This document shows, piece by piece, positions 27,255 to 38,835 of a DNA stretch of 64,000 bases (its first letter is position 1; the number at the start of each line of letters is the position of its first letter). Origin of the DNA: Mesaphorura yosii (Eukaryota; Arthropoda; Collembola; Poduromorpha; Tullbergiidae); contig WIXG01000182.1 in the NCBI GenBank assembly GCA_009869945.1, positions 93,321-157,320 of the forward strand, in the 5' to 3' direction. Under the pieces are notes generated by a model. The model was given only the letters and a program-made list of their open reading frames with translations. It was not told the DNA's origin and did no database searches. A program made the translations under genes and the position numbers.

Positions 27255-28515
27255 TTAGTTGAGTTCTGGAACTTTTGCACATGTGCCATTCACATCGGCA
27301 CTAACTTCGCGCCCGCCCGCCACGGCTTGCTTGCAGTCCGTTATACAATCTTCGTGTACCGGGTGGATGCAGAATGAGTCCGCTGATTCCACACAATTGC
27401 GGCTCACGGGGTCGTAAGTTTGGAGCTTATCCTGGCAATCGCATTTCCTTTCGCGAAGAAAAATGGCACGGACTGGTCACAGTTGGCCAGACTATTGTAC
27501 TCGCAAGACTGTCCAAACTCAAGATCACAGCCTCCGTCCTTGTTCTCCGTGAACCCTGGCTTGCAACCGCATCGGCTGCGAGCGCCGTCCCGGGCCTTGC
27601 ACTCCATGTTGTCGTCAGATTCCATTCCGGAGCCGCATGGTCCTTGAACGAGGCTCTTGCACACCTGGGCAGCCACGTCGTATGTTTGGTGCAACGGGTA
27701 CTCACATTTGTATTACCCGTCAAGTCAGGCCAATTTTTCACTGCATCTTGTCCCGCGACTCGAACAAGATTGATCGTAGCGAAGTCCGCAGTATCCCTTT
27801 GTGAACACGTAATTGCTTCTGCATCTGCAGATACCCCGTGACCGCGACTGTGAGAATTGGTAATGACCTCCCTGATCACAGTACGCATTCAAGATGCAGT
27901 GTCCGCTCACACAATTTTCGTTGGCTAGTCCAGCACAATAAAACTCGTAGCCCTGATCTGGCAAATTGTAGTTGTAACCGTTGTAACAATCCTGATTGAA
28001 TGTTTTCTCCGATATTTCCGCGTCGCACTGACAGGATCCGTTGACACACTTCAGGAATCGTGCTTCATCAGATTCCGAGTCGTTGACGCACGTTGCGTCA
28101 ATATCGCCTTTTAAAATGCAAGTGCCATCCGCCCCTTCGTTGGCATTCGTGTTGCAGACGCACATTTGCTCTCCTGAACCGCCACTTGCTGACACAAAAC
28201 GTGAGTTGGGTACACACAGGAGCTCGTCAACCAAGTTTCGGTTGTCCTGCTCGCTGATCGTTACGTGGGACTTTTCGCTGGCCAGCACCAGGCACTGGTT
28301 CAAGCCGGTATCGAATGCCATTGAGTCCGGCTTGATGCAGTCGCACACTTCTTGTTGGCAGCATAGAAATGCGGTCGTGTTTCAACGAATCGTTTTCTTG
28401 CAGACTTCGCCATAGTTTGCCTTTCTCGTCTGCGCATTGGTGCTCTGAGATAGAAAGAGAGCACAGGAGCAGAAAAATAGAATAAAGAACGTTTTGTCCG
28501 GATCCACTTTGAACA
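27255..28515 (-). pseudogene. Decayed cysteine-rich (EB-like) secreted protein gene
   Basis: One long minus-strand frame reads as a signal peptide (FFILFFCSCALFLS, about 28490-28440) and then repeated Cys motifs of the EB/EGF type (CDCIKPDSMAFD, CVCNTN, CQCDAE, CRCRSNYVFTKGYC, CGCKPGFTE, CDCQDKLQTYD). It is broken in four places: in-frame TGA at 28384-28382 where a Cys is expected, TGA at 27727-27725, TAA at 27715-27713, and a one-base-type frame shift between about 27475 and 27443. The last part resumes in the new frame and ends at TAA 27257-27255. No GT-AG intron removes these stops in phase. The start would need an ATG split by an intron (acceptor at 28516-28518). Recent decay is likeliest; sequencing error is possible. 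Intact relatives are secreted, function unknown. Confidence 0.6.
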
Positions 28516-29019
28516 CTGATGCCAATCTTCAAACTGTTTGGAGTAGCAAACTCAAAGTAAAATGCTTGTTTTGCGCACTTTATACTTATACCGGAGATTG
28601 ATTCTAACACTGCAGAATTTAATTGGATTTAAAGCTGAGAGTTAATAAAGCGGAGCGGAACAACGATGACTTGGCTCTTAATTTCTTCACAGCATTTTTA
28701 GCATATGGCAATTTGGTTGACAATAAAGCGACTGGAGATTATATAGCAAATTAGGCAATGTGTTAATTTTTACTGAGACTGACTTATCGTCATTCGACAG
28801 GTAATTAAAGTTTAAGAGTACACCATGTACACTTCGTGCGTGTTGCATCTTAACGGAGAAGATACAACATGTTTACGAAAAGTTCGTTGCAGCAAAATTT
28901 TTTTGCACTCAACATGCAAAAATTTTATTCACTGGGTTCATCAACAATTGATTTAAGATTAATGAGGAGAGTCACTAACCTATTATAGATTGACACTTAT
29001 CTACCGCCTTGAGCCTAAT
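28516..29019. other. Intergenic gap
   Basis: AT-rich with no coding support. It should include the upstream region of the decayed cysteine-rich gene and the 3' UTR of the small secreted protein. Confidence 0.4.
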
Positions 29020-29687
29020 CTAGCGACGTGTAATTTCGTTTTGGCCGGCTCCTTGTCGGGCTCGCACTCGTTCACCCCAGTCACGGACTCGTTTCGCCAG
29101 GCTCTGCAGAGAGAGTGTGAATCTTCGGCCAGTCCGGTACGCAAGGCTGTCAGGGTTGATAACGAGCCCAGCACGGAATTGGCGAGCACGTTCGCCAAGC
29201 CGCAGATTTCTGACACGCTCGGTCCATCCACGAATACGTCCTGGAAGGTTGAAGTTCCGGAACTGCTCCAACAAGTATCCGCTTCCAAGGCGCGGGATGC
29301 CGGGTCTCGTTGCTGCGACGGCGGCGACTGGCGCTGCCTAAAATGTATACAAGAGACACGTGTAAGAAATGATTTGAAGGTTGATAATGCTTCAAATTTC
29401 TCTTAAATCTAGGTTCTTACCGCTAGTGCCGGTGCAATATCATTGAGGCGGCTGTCTGATCCGCTGCTGCTGCTTCCAACAGCATCCTTGGTTGAACTAA
29501 ACGCATTCTCTACGATATCTGAAATATCGGCAGGCGTGTCGCTGCCGGAAGAGGAACTGTCAGCTGCTTCTACGGCGGCGGCTAGTGCGGCATCGTCGCT
29601 GTCTTCATCTTGAGACCGAACGCTTGCGCTGAGACTAACTACCAGGATTATGACTAGAAGATTAAGTGAATTCTTGATGAGATTCAT
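29020..29687 (-). CDS. Small secreted protein with acidic front and cationic tail
   Basis: Two exons (29687-29421, 29337-29020) join in phase to encode 194 aa. Residues 1-25 are a signal peptide. The mature front (about residues 26-88) is acidic, Ser- and Ala-rich with SSSSGSD repeated twice. The second exon begins with an Ala/Val stretch and turns strongly basic, with many Arg residues spaced as RxxR (GRIRGWTERVRNLRLGERARQFR) and ending TRR. No family was recognised and there are no cysteines. The charge layout resembles a precursor with an acidic prosegment and a cationic mature peptide, but that is inference. Confidence 0.6.
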
Positions 29688-30108
29688 TTTGCTCTTTCTG
29701 TACTTTTTTTAATTTACTTGACTGATTGAACAAGCTAAGCTCAACGTTCGTCCAGCGCACGAGGAGGCAAATCTTGGACTGAGAACAAATCTTGGCAATC
29801 CGTACATTAAAATTATTCTTGAAGCTTGCGATAATAATTATGACTTTGAGAACCCGAACTGGCTTGGAGGATCTCAGAGCAGCGGAAAAGACGTCTCAAT
29901 GAAAGGTTAACGAATTAGTGGCAATGGTGCTCTTGCTCTTGTGAGAAAATTAAGATTTCATGAGGTACACTGACGCACGACATGTGGAATTGTGGATTAC
30001 CTTACAGGAATTATCTGCTGCTTTGCTAAAAGCTACGGGATTGCAATCAGACTGGTCACATTCTCGATTCACAACGCGCTGCTCGTCCGTTCATAAATCT
30101 CTATTAAG
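29688..30108. other. Gap with an orphan open stretch
   Basis: On the plus strand, about 29720-29910 is open for about 63 codons with protein-like composition (contains NLGNPYIKIILEACDNN and FENPNWLGG). It has no ATG at its front and no splice partner was found. It could be an exon of an unrecognised gene. Confidence 0.3.
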
Positions 30109-30491
30109 ATGATCGAGTCGAAGGTGAGCTTGGATTTCACATTTATTTCATTACTGCACACATTTCAGTGTAATGCTTGGTTCATTTACTTTGTGAGTCC
30201 ATTATATAATCATTGCAGGTCGATTACATTGTCAAGGTTCACTGGTTTTCGTTTTCGACAAATGAGTTCAATCTGCTGCTGGTTGAAAGCGAATTGGCAA
30301 TCAAAAGTATATCGACAACCAAATTCATCAGATGCCAAATGCATTCACGCTGCATTAAATTACGATTCGGTGCGGCGCAACTGCAGAACGACCTTTCGAT
30401 TCTCTCACTTGGGATTGTGTTGTTGGGCGTTGGGCCTCTTGTTTCGTTGCTCGACGCAGTGTACGCTCGTGTATGCATGACGTGTGAGTGA
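30109..30491 (+). CDS. Possible small membrane protein, 95 aa
   Basis: A two-exon model (30109-30123, 30219-30491) closes in phase and gives MIESK joined to VDYIVKVHWF, with one hydrophobic stretch near the C-terminus (ILSLGIVLLGVGPLVSLL). The tiny first exon and lack of any family resemblance make this weak. It may be noncoding. Confidence 0.25.
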
Positions 30492-31075
30492 AGAATTCAT
30501 GGGAGACGGAAAGGAAAGACAACCTGACCACCTTGCACTTTAATAATATTTATGTTTACAAGTCTTTTAATGTGGTGATGATGCCAGTCATTAAATATTA
30601 CATAATTGAAGGCCGGACCGCCTGTTCGTAGTTCTTGTGAAGTGTCCATCAGGACGGCCTTTTCTCGTGTAGGCAGTGTGGCAATGGCAATGCCGATACA
30701 AAGAACTGATGGTTTACAGGTTTGTATACACAAGAAAAGTGGAAAAATTACGATTTTAGAATAAATGGTTCATGAGAAGATAGTAAAGTATGAGAAACGA
30801 ATGCGATCACCATCACCTAAACCGAAAACACAAGAATTCACAACGTACGTGATCTGTGGAACCTACGGACTGTGTTTCGTTCGTGCAATTTCTCCAGAAT
30901 ATTTTGAAGACTTTCAAATTATCATGTTAGATATTTGATGGGAATAATTATTGCTGTATTAATTCAACTCCGTAAACAACATAAGAATTTCAGAGAAATA
31001 GCAGTTCTTAACTTTAAATTTTATCCTCGATGGCTACTGGCGCTGTCATTTGCTCGTATGCACTACATCAGCCTC
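30492..31075. other. Intergenic gap
   Basis: No gene or repeat was recognised. It probably contains the 3' UTR of the minus-strand PCMT gene. Confidence 0.4.
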
Positions 31076-33185
31076 CTATCCTCGATTGCGTGGCCATTGG
31101 TTGCTCTGGCTGGTCAGCGGGACAAATCGGACGAGCATCAGCGACTGTTTCCTGAGTTCACCATTCGGAAGTTTGTCTATCTGCGTAAAACATTTTACTA
31201 CATGAACATTTGAGATACTGAGATCCATTTCTGACGTGTCACGTCACCAGTTGACCAGCTCGAATATCGCGAGTTCGAACTACCTTCAGTGCGAAATCCA
31301 AATCAATGTCCTTCAATACGAGTGCGAATCGGTCTCGAATTCGAACACACTAAAAGAACGGTCAATTAGTAATGTTCGACTCAGCAGGTTGTTCCAGAAT
31401 TGTCTCCAGACAATTGTTCCAGGAGAATTCATGGTTTCTAGTGCCACACAGTAATATTTCTGTTTAAATTCTCAGAGTCTCGTATTACACCAGGCTAGAG
31501 ATTTACATAAATGTTTTAGTGTTTTAAAAATAAAATGACCGTCTTTTCAAACCTTGCACTGGGCCAAATTTAACTTAAGGACATTAACTAATTGACCATC
31601 GCGCTTAACGCAATTGAACTCGTGTCTCATCCAACTCATGGCCTATTCACACTGAAGGTAGTTCGTACTTCTGATATTCGAACTGGTGACGTAAGGATAA
31701 AAACCTGTTCCAGCATCTGGTTCGCCCCAATGGGTCCCACCGGAATCACCAAGCGTCCCCCGACCTTTAGCTGGTCAATTAGAGGCTGTGGGATATTGGC
31801 TACTGCAGCTCCGACATGAATCTACAAAAAGCGTGGGGAAGGGTTGTTATCAAGAATCTAAGAATTCGAGATGGTGCAAAGCAAATACGATCGTACTGCG
31901 TCGTAAGGCGCTTCGGGCGGGTATCCTTTTCTTCCATCGCCAGTTTTGAGTTCTAGCTGCCCATTATCCAGCATGTATGCATGATGTTTTCTCACATTTT
32001 GAATTGCAATTTGAGTCAATTCGCGGATGTGTTCAATTCCAATCAGTTTGCCAGTGCTTCCGACCTGCGGAGCGCGGATGAGATGAAACCGAGACTTTGT
32101 GGTATAAACTTTTCGTTTGGATGCACATATGCCTTACCATTTCACTCATTGCAGCTGTCAAGTATCCCGACCCGGATCCAATGTCCAGCACCTTGGCACC
32201 AGGTTTGAGTTTTGGTTCAAGTGCCTCCAGCGCGTGGGCATGCTATTTGAAATTCGTTCAAGATTGTTAAGCAGCAACCAGAGTAGATTTGGCATTTATT
32301 CAGTCAAGTACACGCAATCACACATATTTAAATGCATTAGAATTGATTACATTGCAAAATACAAATGAGAATTGGCAGTACTCGAGTTTTTAGATTGGCA
32401 GTTAAAATTGTAACAATCAGAATTTATGTTTATGCTGAGAAAACTCACACATTGACATTCACAGCAAAGCCACGGCTAACGTGCACTATTGCCTGCCTTT
32501 GGTTTTGCTTACCATGTACGGTGCACTGATTGTGACTCCGTATCCAATATTTTGTGGTGAATCATTGTACGGGTTTCTGTCGGAGAAATCGCCACGGTCA
32601 ACCTGACTCATGGCGCTCTCAACCCTCGACGATCGAATTATTCCTTTGGCTGGAAAGCACGCACGACATTATAATCCGCGTCTCTTCTCATCGCATGCCG
32701 TCGCTTACATTACACTTACTCTTCAAACTTTCGACCAGCTCCACGTTGGCACTCTTCTCCGACCTTGAGGGTCGTCCGCCGCGGTTTCCTGAAGTTCGTT
32801 TGTGGTTGGGAATTCTGCACTCCTCACAGTTCAGCAACTCGTCCGTCTTCTGTCGGAAGGCGGAACTCTGGAAGCCGGGTTGGAAAATAATCGAGCAATG
32901 CAATAGAGCAATAATGAACGGTGACTGATTTTAGAAGCTTACGCGTTTGCTCTCTTCGGTGGTTAGCGAAGCGATATTGTTCCTCAGATCCCGGAGCGCA
33001 GACGTAAGCGGTGTGCCTATACACGTAAATTGGACATACTACAGTTATGGCCGGCAAAACCACCTAAAAAGATTGTAGCAACTGATTGAAAGATGTTTAC
33101 TTTCTCCCAGTACGATCCCGTCAGCGGTGTGTATCAAATAAACCGATACAACGGCAAAAACTGCGAGAAGTTTCACCAGCTTCAT
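31076..33185 (-). CDS. PCMT1: Protein-L-isoaspartate O-methyltransferase with predicted signal peptide
   Basis: Eight exons (33185-33101, 33063-33023, 32867-32720, 32649-32513, 32242-32138, 32064-31897, 31821-31705, 31180-31076) give 301 aa in phase. The catalytic body is clear: [41 protein letters not shown] (SAM site), [31 protein letters not shown] and a last exon with [15 protein letters not shown] methylates isoaspartyl residues to repair aged proteins and is usually a cytosolic protein of about 227 aa. Here the first exons add about 80 residues starting [18 protein letters not shown], a predicted secretion signal. Exons 4-8 are secure. Exons 1-3 rest on phase and splice sites only, and their donors are less ideal. 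The last intron (524 nt) holds a foldback element. Confidence 0.85.
31241..31692. repeat. Foldback element inside the last PCMT intron
   Basis: The ends are inverted copies: ACGTCACCAGTT at 31241 and its complement at 31681-31692. The match continues inward over about 45 nt through the CGAATATC and CGAACTACCTTCAGTG segments, with a further inner match (GGTCAATTAG, 31360 against 31588). The arms are more diverged than in the hairpin at 19.2 kb. It lengthens the intron to 524 nt, far above the typical size. It looks like an old nonautonomous transposon copy with no coding frame. Confidence 0.6.
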
Positions 33186-33553
33186 TTTCCACTATTAATT
33201 AGGATTAATTTTAAAATCCTTACAATTAATTATTGTATGAAGAGTAAGCTGTGCCACAAAATTGCGTTACCAGCGATGCCCAAAGCGAGCGTGGGTGCAG
33301 CAATACCAAATTTGCTCATCTTGAACTGAATGCAGAACAAGAGCAAGAACCGACGCCCACACACTACGACTCTCTGCTCATCTCGGCTGTAGATTCATAA
33401 TCATGCATGTTTATTGAAGAAATCTTTCTCATTCCACTGAAACAATGTAACAATCAAGACCCAAATAACAAAGTAAGCGAGGCATCAGTAACAAGAATGA
33501 ATGCTGGCGACTAATGACAACGCGCAAGCCGTTCATAACGCACCACATGGCGA
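33186..33553. other. Gap between PCMT and aminopeptidase
   Basis: PCMT upstream region and aminopeptidase 3' UTR. No feature was recognised. Confidence 0.4.
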
Positions 33554-35806
33554 CTACTTTTGTGAAAGTTGGTCTCCAAACGCGTAGTAAGACAGGCCAA
33601 GAATTGGTACTCCTGTTGGATTATTCGGAACATCGCCGCTGGAGCCAGCAATGTCCAGGTGGCTATACTTCAGCGGTTTGGCACTGTCCAATCCATGCTG
33701 AGAGGCAAATTTTTCAATCATGCATCTGTTAGCGAGAGAGGAGAGCTTTCATTGAACTCACTTTATCCAATCCCGACGCAGCGATCATGAACGCAGCCGG
33801 AAATTGATGTCCACGTGGAGTTCTACTTGAAGCAGCGTTGTTGCACTGCAGCAAGTCTTCACCGTATCCACAACCCTCTGGGCAGTATTTTCATAATATT
33901 AGTAAAGTGTAAAAATTCCGCCCTAAATGCAAGAAATTGAAACTTTACTCACTCTTGATGAAGTCATAATCCTCACGACGAATAGTACTGAGCTCATACA
34001 CGTCACCAACTTGCTCTCCGGCCTTTTGCAGTTCACTCGCAAAATTAGCAACTCGAGCCGGGCCGTTGTCCATCACAGCCTAGAACGATTTTCAGGTTTG
34101 TTAAATACGACAGCATACGTCAAAAGCAAAGAAAGCATACCGTGTATGGTCCAACAGCAAGGCAAGCGTGTCCAGTTAAAGTGGCGACTGTAAACAAGTG
34201 TGGGTTCACTTCATTAAGAGCCAGTTCTTTGATCTGCCAACAATAGAGCATTTGTCAGAGTAGATCCTCAGAATCATAACAAGCAATAGAATCTTACTTT
34301 GCATAGCACATCCGTCATGACCATGCGCCCTTCGGCGTCGGTGTTGCCAATTCGAACTCGAAGTCTTGCTCGGCTTGTGATCACTTCATCAGCGACATAA
34401 CAGTTTTCTCCAACACTGTTACGAGCGACAGCCACAGCACCAATTGCTTTGATATTCTTCGGGCGGAGTGCATTCAGTGTCTGAAAGATTGTTGCGAAAT
34501 AATGTAGCCATTGCTGGTAATACGAAGAATAGTTTCCAACGCACCTGGAAGAATCCCACAACACCAGCAGCGCCACACTTATCGCGTGACATTCCGGCCA
34601 TAATTCCTCCGGCTTTAATATCAGCGCCACCGGTGTCGTATGTGATTCCCTTTCCAACTGGCATCAAAGTAGTCTTGATTGGACCCTCGCCCTCGTACTT
34701 CAAGAAGAGAATACGTCCACGATGTCTTTCAATAACTGCAATAAAAATTGGAACACTAGCGTACCTTCAATTGAACAATTTCAACGCAGTAATTACATGG
34801 TGTTGGGAAATACCTGAAGCGGCCCTGTCAACCGCAGCGAACAATGGGTACTCTTTCTCAAACACATTTCGGTTGTCGATCACATCCACCGAAATGCTGG
34901 TGCCGGCAAATGTCTTTACCACATAGTCAGCAAATGCTGGCGGCGCCATAATCTCAGGATCGCCACCACCCAAATCACGTGCAACTACTCTTCCGCTTTC
35001 TAATCCAACAGCGAGCTTGGTCAGTTGAGTATTTCCAGCGTTGCACCAATAGCCGAATTTATCAATCTTCTTAGCCTTGGCCGGCACTTCAACACGATAT
35101 TGGTAGGGCTATTTAAATGATCAATTTTATCAATCATTGAATAGAACTGTGCACATGAAACACGTACCACGTAAAGTGTTTCTAAGCAACTCAAGATTGA
35201 AACGAGTTGAGCGTTCGGGTATTTGGAATTGTTTGCAACTGCCAGTAGAATATTTTTCGACCCTGCGCTGATGGCTCTGTATAAAGTAATAAAGAAGGGA
35301 AATATTAATGGCGAGTCACGGCGCATCAAATTAGTTAAATCGTGAAGTACCTTTTGAACCCTTTCGCGGCAGCGTCAGTGTAACGACGAATGTCATCGTA
35401 ATCTCGGTTGAGTGGCCCAGTTGGAGCGTAAATCAGCCTTTTCAAACTCGAATCTAACGGAACAAGTCCACCATCGTTTTCGAATGCTGAATCAACCTGA
35501 AAGTGGAAAACCATGTTCATGTTATAAACGACCTAATTTAATTACTCCAAGAGTTGGGATGCCGGTTTTACCTCCTTCTGTTTCTTCAACAAAGGACTAA
35601 ATTTGGCAAAGCTATCAACTTCGCTAAATCCAATTGCTTCATCCAAACTCGAAGTCACCAACACGAGACTGTCGTACTCTTTGCTACTATCGGCTGATGT
35701 AACATTCGTGATGGCGCTGCAATTAAAGCAATTAATAATCAAAATTCCCAAGCCGAGTCACGCAGAAGGTTCATTGAAGGTCTTACAAAACTTTAGCGTC
35801 TCCCAT
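33554..35806 (-). CDS. NPEPL1: M17 leucyl aminopeptidase family protein (NPEPL1/W07G4.4 type)
   Basis: Eleven exons (35806-35787, 35716-35572, 35496-35351, 35276-35168, 35108-34814, 34735-34545, 34480-34298, 34233-34141, 34079-33953, 33877-33762, 33697-33554) give 522 aa in phase. The N-terminal half is the variable macro-like domain. The catalytic half has VGKGITYDTGGADIKAGGIMAG, MSRDKCGAAGVVGFF, GENCYVADEVITSR and RIGNTDAEGRMVM, the M17 metal-binding blocks. The ADIKAGG form is typical of the NPEPL1 branch and nematode W07G4.4 rather than classical LAP3. It should be a cytosolic, zinc- or manganese-dependent hexameric aminopeptidase. There is no signal peptide, unlike its PCMT neighbour. 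Confidence 0.92.
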
Positions 35807-37378
35807 ATTGATTCCAATGGAGCAATATGACCGGACTTGCTGAACGTACGCGCTACTGCAGAGTGATACAATCGGTTTCCAGTTGCCTAGTCGGACTACT
35901 CTACTCACTGTGCATCTGTAATGAGACAAATTAAATATGATTTATTCAAGACACAGCACCGGCTGTATCATCGTACAGCAGAACAGACCTGTGACAAATA
36001 ATACGCCCCTTTTATTTGACTCGGCTTGAGTGCACTCAAACTTAGGCTTAAGTAGTACAGTGTATAAAGTCAAATGATTGTTCGGGTCAGGCCGTATTTG
36101 TTCATTCCTATTGTGCAGTTTATCATCTTTTCGGGTTACAAATTCTTCCATTGTCGATAATGAGCTACTGATAACATGAGGCCAAACTGAAACAATTTCA
36201 TGCCCTTATATTTTTGGTCTGCCCTTTTCGTTAATTGTTAACTGCATAGTAAAAAAAATGATTAACCTAACTACTTTGCCGGTTTGAGTGAGCATGCTAA
36301 GATGGTCATGCAAACTGACGGTCCTCGAGTCATCGTCCATGCACTTCTGTCAAGCCCTTACGTTATGCCTTCCTACAGATTTTGACTTGCGAAACAAACA
36401 ATTTCTGTAACTTACCTAATAACGGGTAACTGAAGAAGCATGCAGCTTCGGTCTGAATCCGAATAATGAAAATGTCTGAACTCGATTGCCACTTGATCAC
36501 AGTGCTATCCCGGTAAATCAAATCAGAAGATTACAAATTACAGTTACATAACTGAAAGAACAAACAATACAAACCCTGATAAATAATATACAACTTGCCA
36601 ATTAATTGAAGTATCAGCTTCCAAGAACTAGCAGTGGTTTGTCGTGATCACGTACCTGTACTTCACAATTCTCACACCATAACACTTGTTGCAAGTAGCC
36701 GGCGTTAATTTGGCATTGAACTCGGTGCTTGACTTTATTCACAGGCTGCTGTTGTCAACCAACTACGCTTACTGCATCCTGTGCTAATTGAACCAGTTGA
36801 CTTGACTTCTAAACAGCTTGACGTATGTTTATGATCAGAACTCTCAGGGTCGGTCCAAGAGTAAGATTTGCAAGGCTGTATAATTGCATCAACATAGAAA
36901 ATTTCAAACAGACGCATATGAAGCACATGCTGATCGAGTTTGGGCTGTATATCTTTGTTCAACTTGCCAATCACAAAAATAAAGGGCAGAAAGCAGCGAA
37001 ACTGAAGTTCTGTACAAACCGAATTTTGTTTTAATCAGTACTTGCTGAGTATTAAAATTTCTGGTACAAAAATCATGAAGGCATTAAAATTACAATGCTA
37101 ATGCAGCATTATCAATAAGTTAAATTCATAAATTAAAGATAGTAAGGCAAAAGCGCTTTGGTATTTGTTGAAAACAGAGGAATGAAGACTGCTCAGACCG
37201 ATCTGGTGACGAGTTCTCTACAGCTTACAGACTTACTTTCTTAATACAGTTAAACTTTAAGTATTTTGGCATGTCGCAGTCTTCAGTGTCGTTGTCATCG
37301 TCGTTCTTATGATAAAATGAGTACGAAGTCCACGTATCCGTTTGGAATAATCCATGTGGTCACAATGAATCATGTGCA
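35807..37378. other. Intergenic gap of 1.57 kb
   Basis: Short frames (for example 35942-36151 and 36735-36974, minus) show no family or splice support. It presumably holds the aminopeptidase promoter and the START-gene 3' UTR. Confidence 0.5.
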
Positions 37379-38835
37379 CTAAAACATAATTTCCTGATCT
37401 TTGCATTTATCGATGACATACTGAGTGAATTTTTTCAGGAACCGTGGATATTCTCTTTTGTACACGGCACGCACGCCGGAAGCTGGCGCCCAGCCGCCAG
37501 GATTCACTGCAATAAAAATATACAAATCATCAAATCTCTTTGTCGCCATCACTAAACCCTTCTTCGTCTAAACAAGAAAAAAAGAAAAACTGAAACGGTA
37601 TGAAAAATTCAACGTACCCACAGAACAATAGCTAATATGACAGGTCAAATCATCTCGAGTTATTTGCCCATCTGGTCCGGCTCGTGCTGAATCGATCACA
37701 GTTTGACATACCAAACTAACTTTGAGCAGTATGCGGATGTATTTGTCTTTTGACTTGCTGCCAGCCTCGGGATCATTCGCGTGCTTCGATGAATAATTGC
37801 ATACAATCCAAGTATTATTTTTGCCGTCACCGTCGCTATCACGCACTTGACGAATGTGCGACCAAAATAACGCGTCGCGTTGTGTCGCGGGCCAAATCCT
37901 CTTGTGGACTTGGTGGAAGACCATCGTATCTTCAGAGATCGTTTCCAAAATAGTCATGGTTTCCAGTGTTGCTAAAACAGAAAAGTTATTTAGATTCGTT
38001 GTCTTCATTAGGCATCGCTTTTTTGCTTTTACTGTTTATCAACTCACTTTCCCACTCCGTCCGCACTTCGGGAGAGAAGAAGTAATGACACATTTCGCGA
38101 GCAGTGACGCCTTTCACGGTGTGGACTGCTTTCAGAGGATCCATAATCAAGCCATCAAGCTCCTCCTCGCGTTTGTACATTTTCATCTCCCCGTCCTTGG
38201 CGAACAAGCTCCAGCCACCTTCACCCACACCGAGCTTGGCGTAGTGAAGCTGGTCCAGCGTGATTCGGTCGATTTCGGACCAGAGAGAATGGTTGACCGT
38301 TAGCGGCGAGATTCCGTTGTTGTTGCTGACGCCAGAGCCGGTGTCCGGGTCCACGACTGAGCCATTCGAATGAATAGCGAGCTTGGCGTCTTCTTCCACG
38401 ATCTCAGTCTCGTGATTCCCATTTTCAAGCACCATTTTGTCCTGACCTTTCTATAAAGAGGTGGAAAAGAAATTGTTAATCTCATACGCTCACTTAACGT
38501 AAATTTTCGCAATAAATCATCGGCAGCAAAACATGCGATTTATCTACACAGAAGATTGTGGTTCGGAAAGACCACATTCCAGGCTCAACGTCAAAACCGC
38601 GATAATTCACAAGTGTTCATTTGTATCGTATCTAATCTGTAGAAACCGCATAGCCACGCTATACATCCATCCTGCTTACTCCTCTTACCTTCGTTAATCC
38701 ATTTGTCATAATGCCATTGCAGCCCGGCTCTTCGTCCATTTCTTTGAGATAACCGTCCACTTTGGTCCGGAGTCCAATTCCATTTTCATCTTCATGAAAT
38801 CCGTTGTTGACGACATGCTTCTTGGTCTTCCACAT
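37379..38835 (-). CDS. CERT1: CERT-like START-domain lipid transfer protein, apparently short
   Basis: Four exons (38835-38689, 38450-38048, 37971-37618, 37506-37379) join in phase to 343 aa. The C-terminal two thirds is a START domain closest to CERT/STARD11: [72 protein letters not shown] and [19 protein letters not shown] carries ceramide from ER to Golgi. The N-terminal 100 residues are acidic, with no PH domain visible and no certain FFAT motif. Human CERT is about 600 aa with a PH domain. Either upstream exons were missed (an acceptor-like CACTGCAG lies just before the ATG) or this is a short form. Confidence 0.85.

Noticed and set aside
28382-28384. Selenocysteine reading of the in-frame TGA
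   Set aside because: The same gene has another TGA, a TAA and a frame shift, and no SECIS-like element could be shown; decay or error is simpler.
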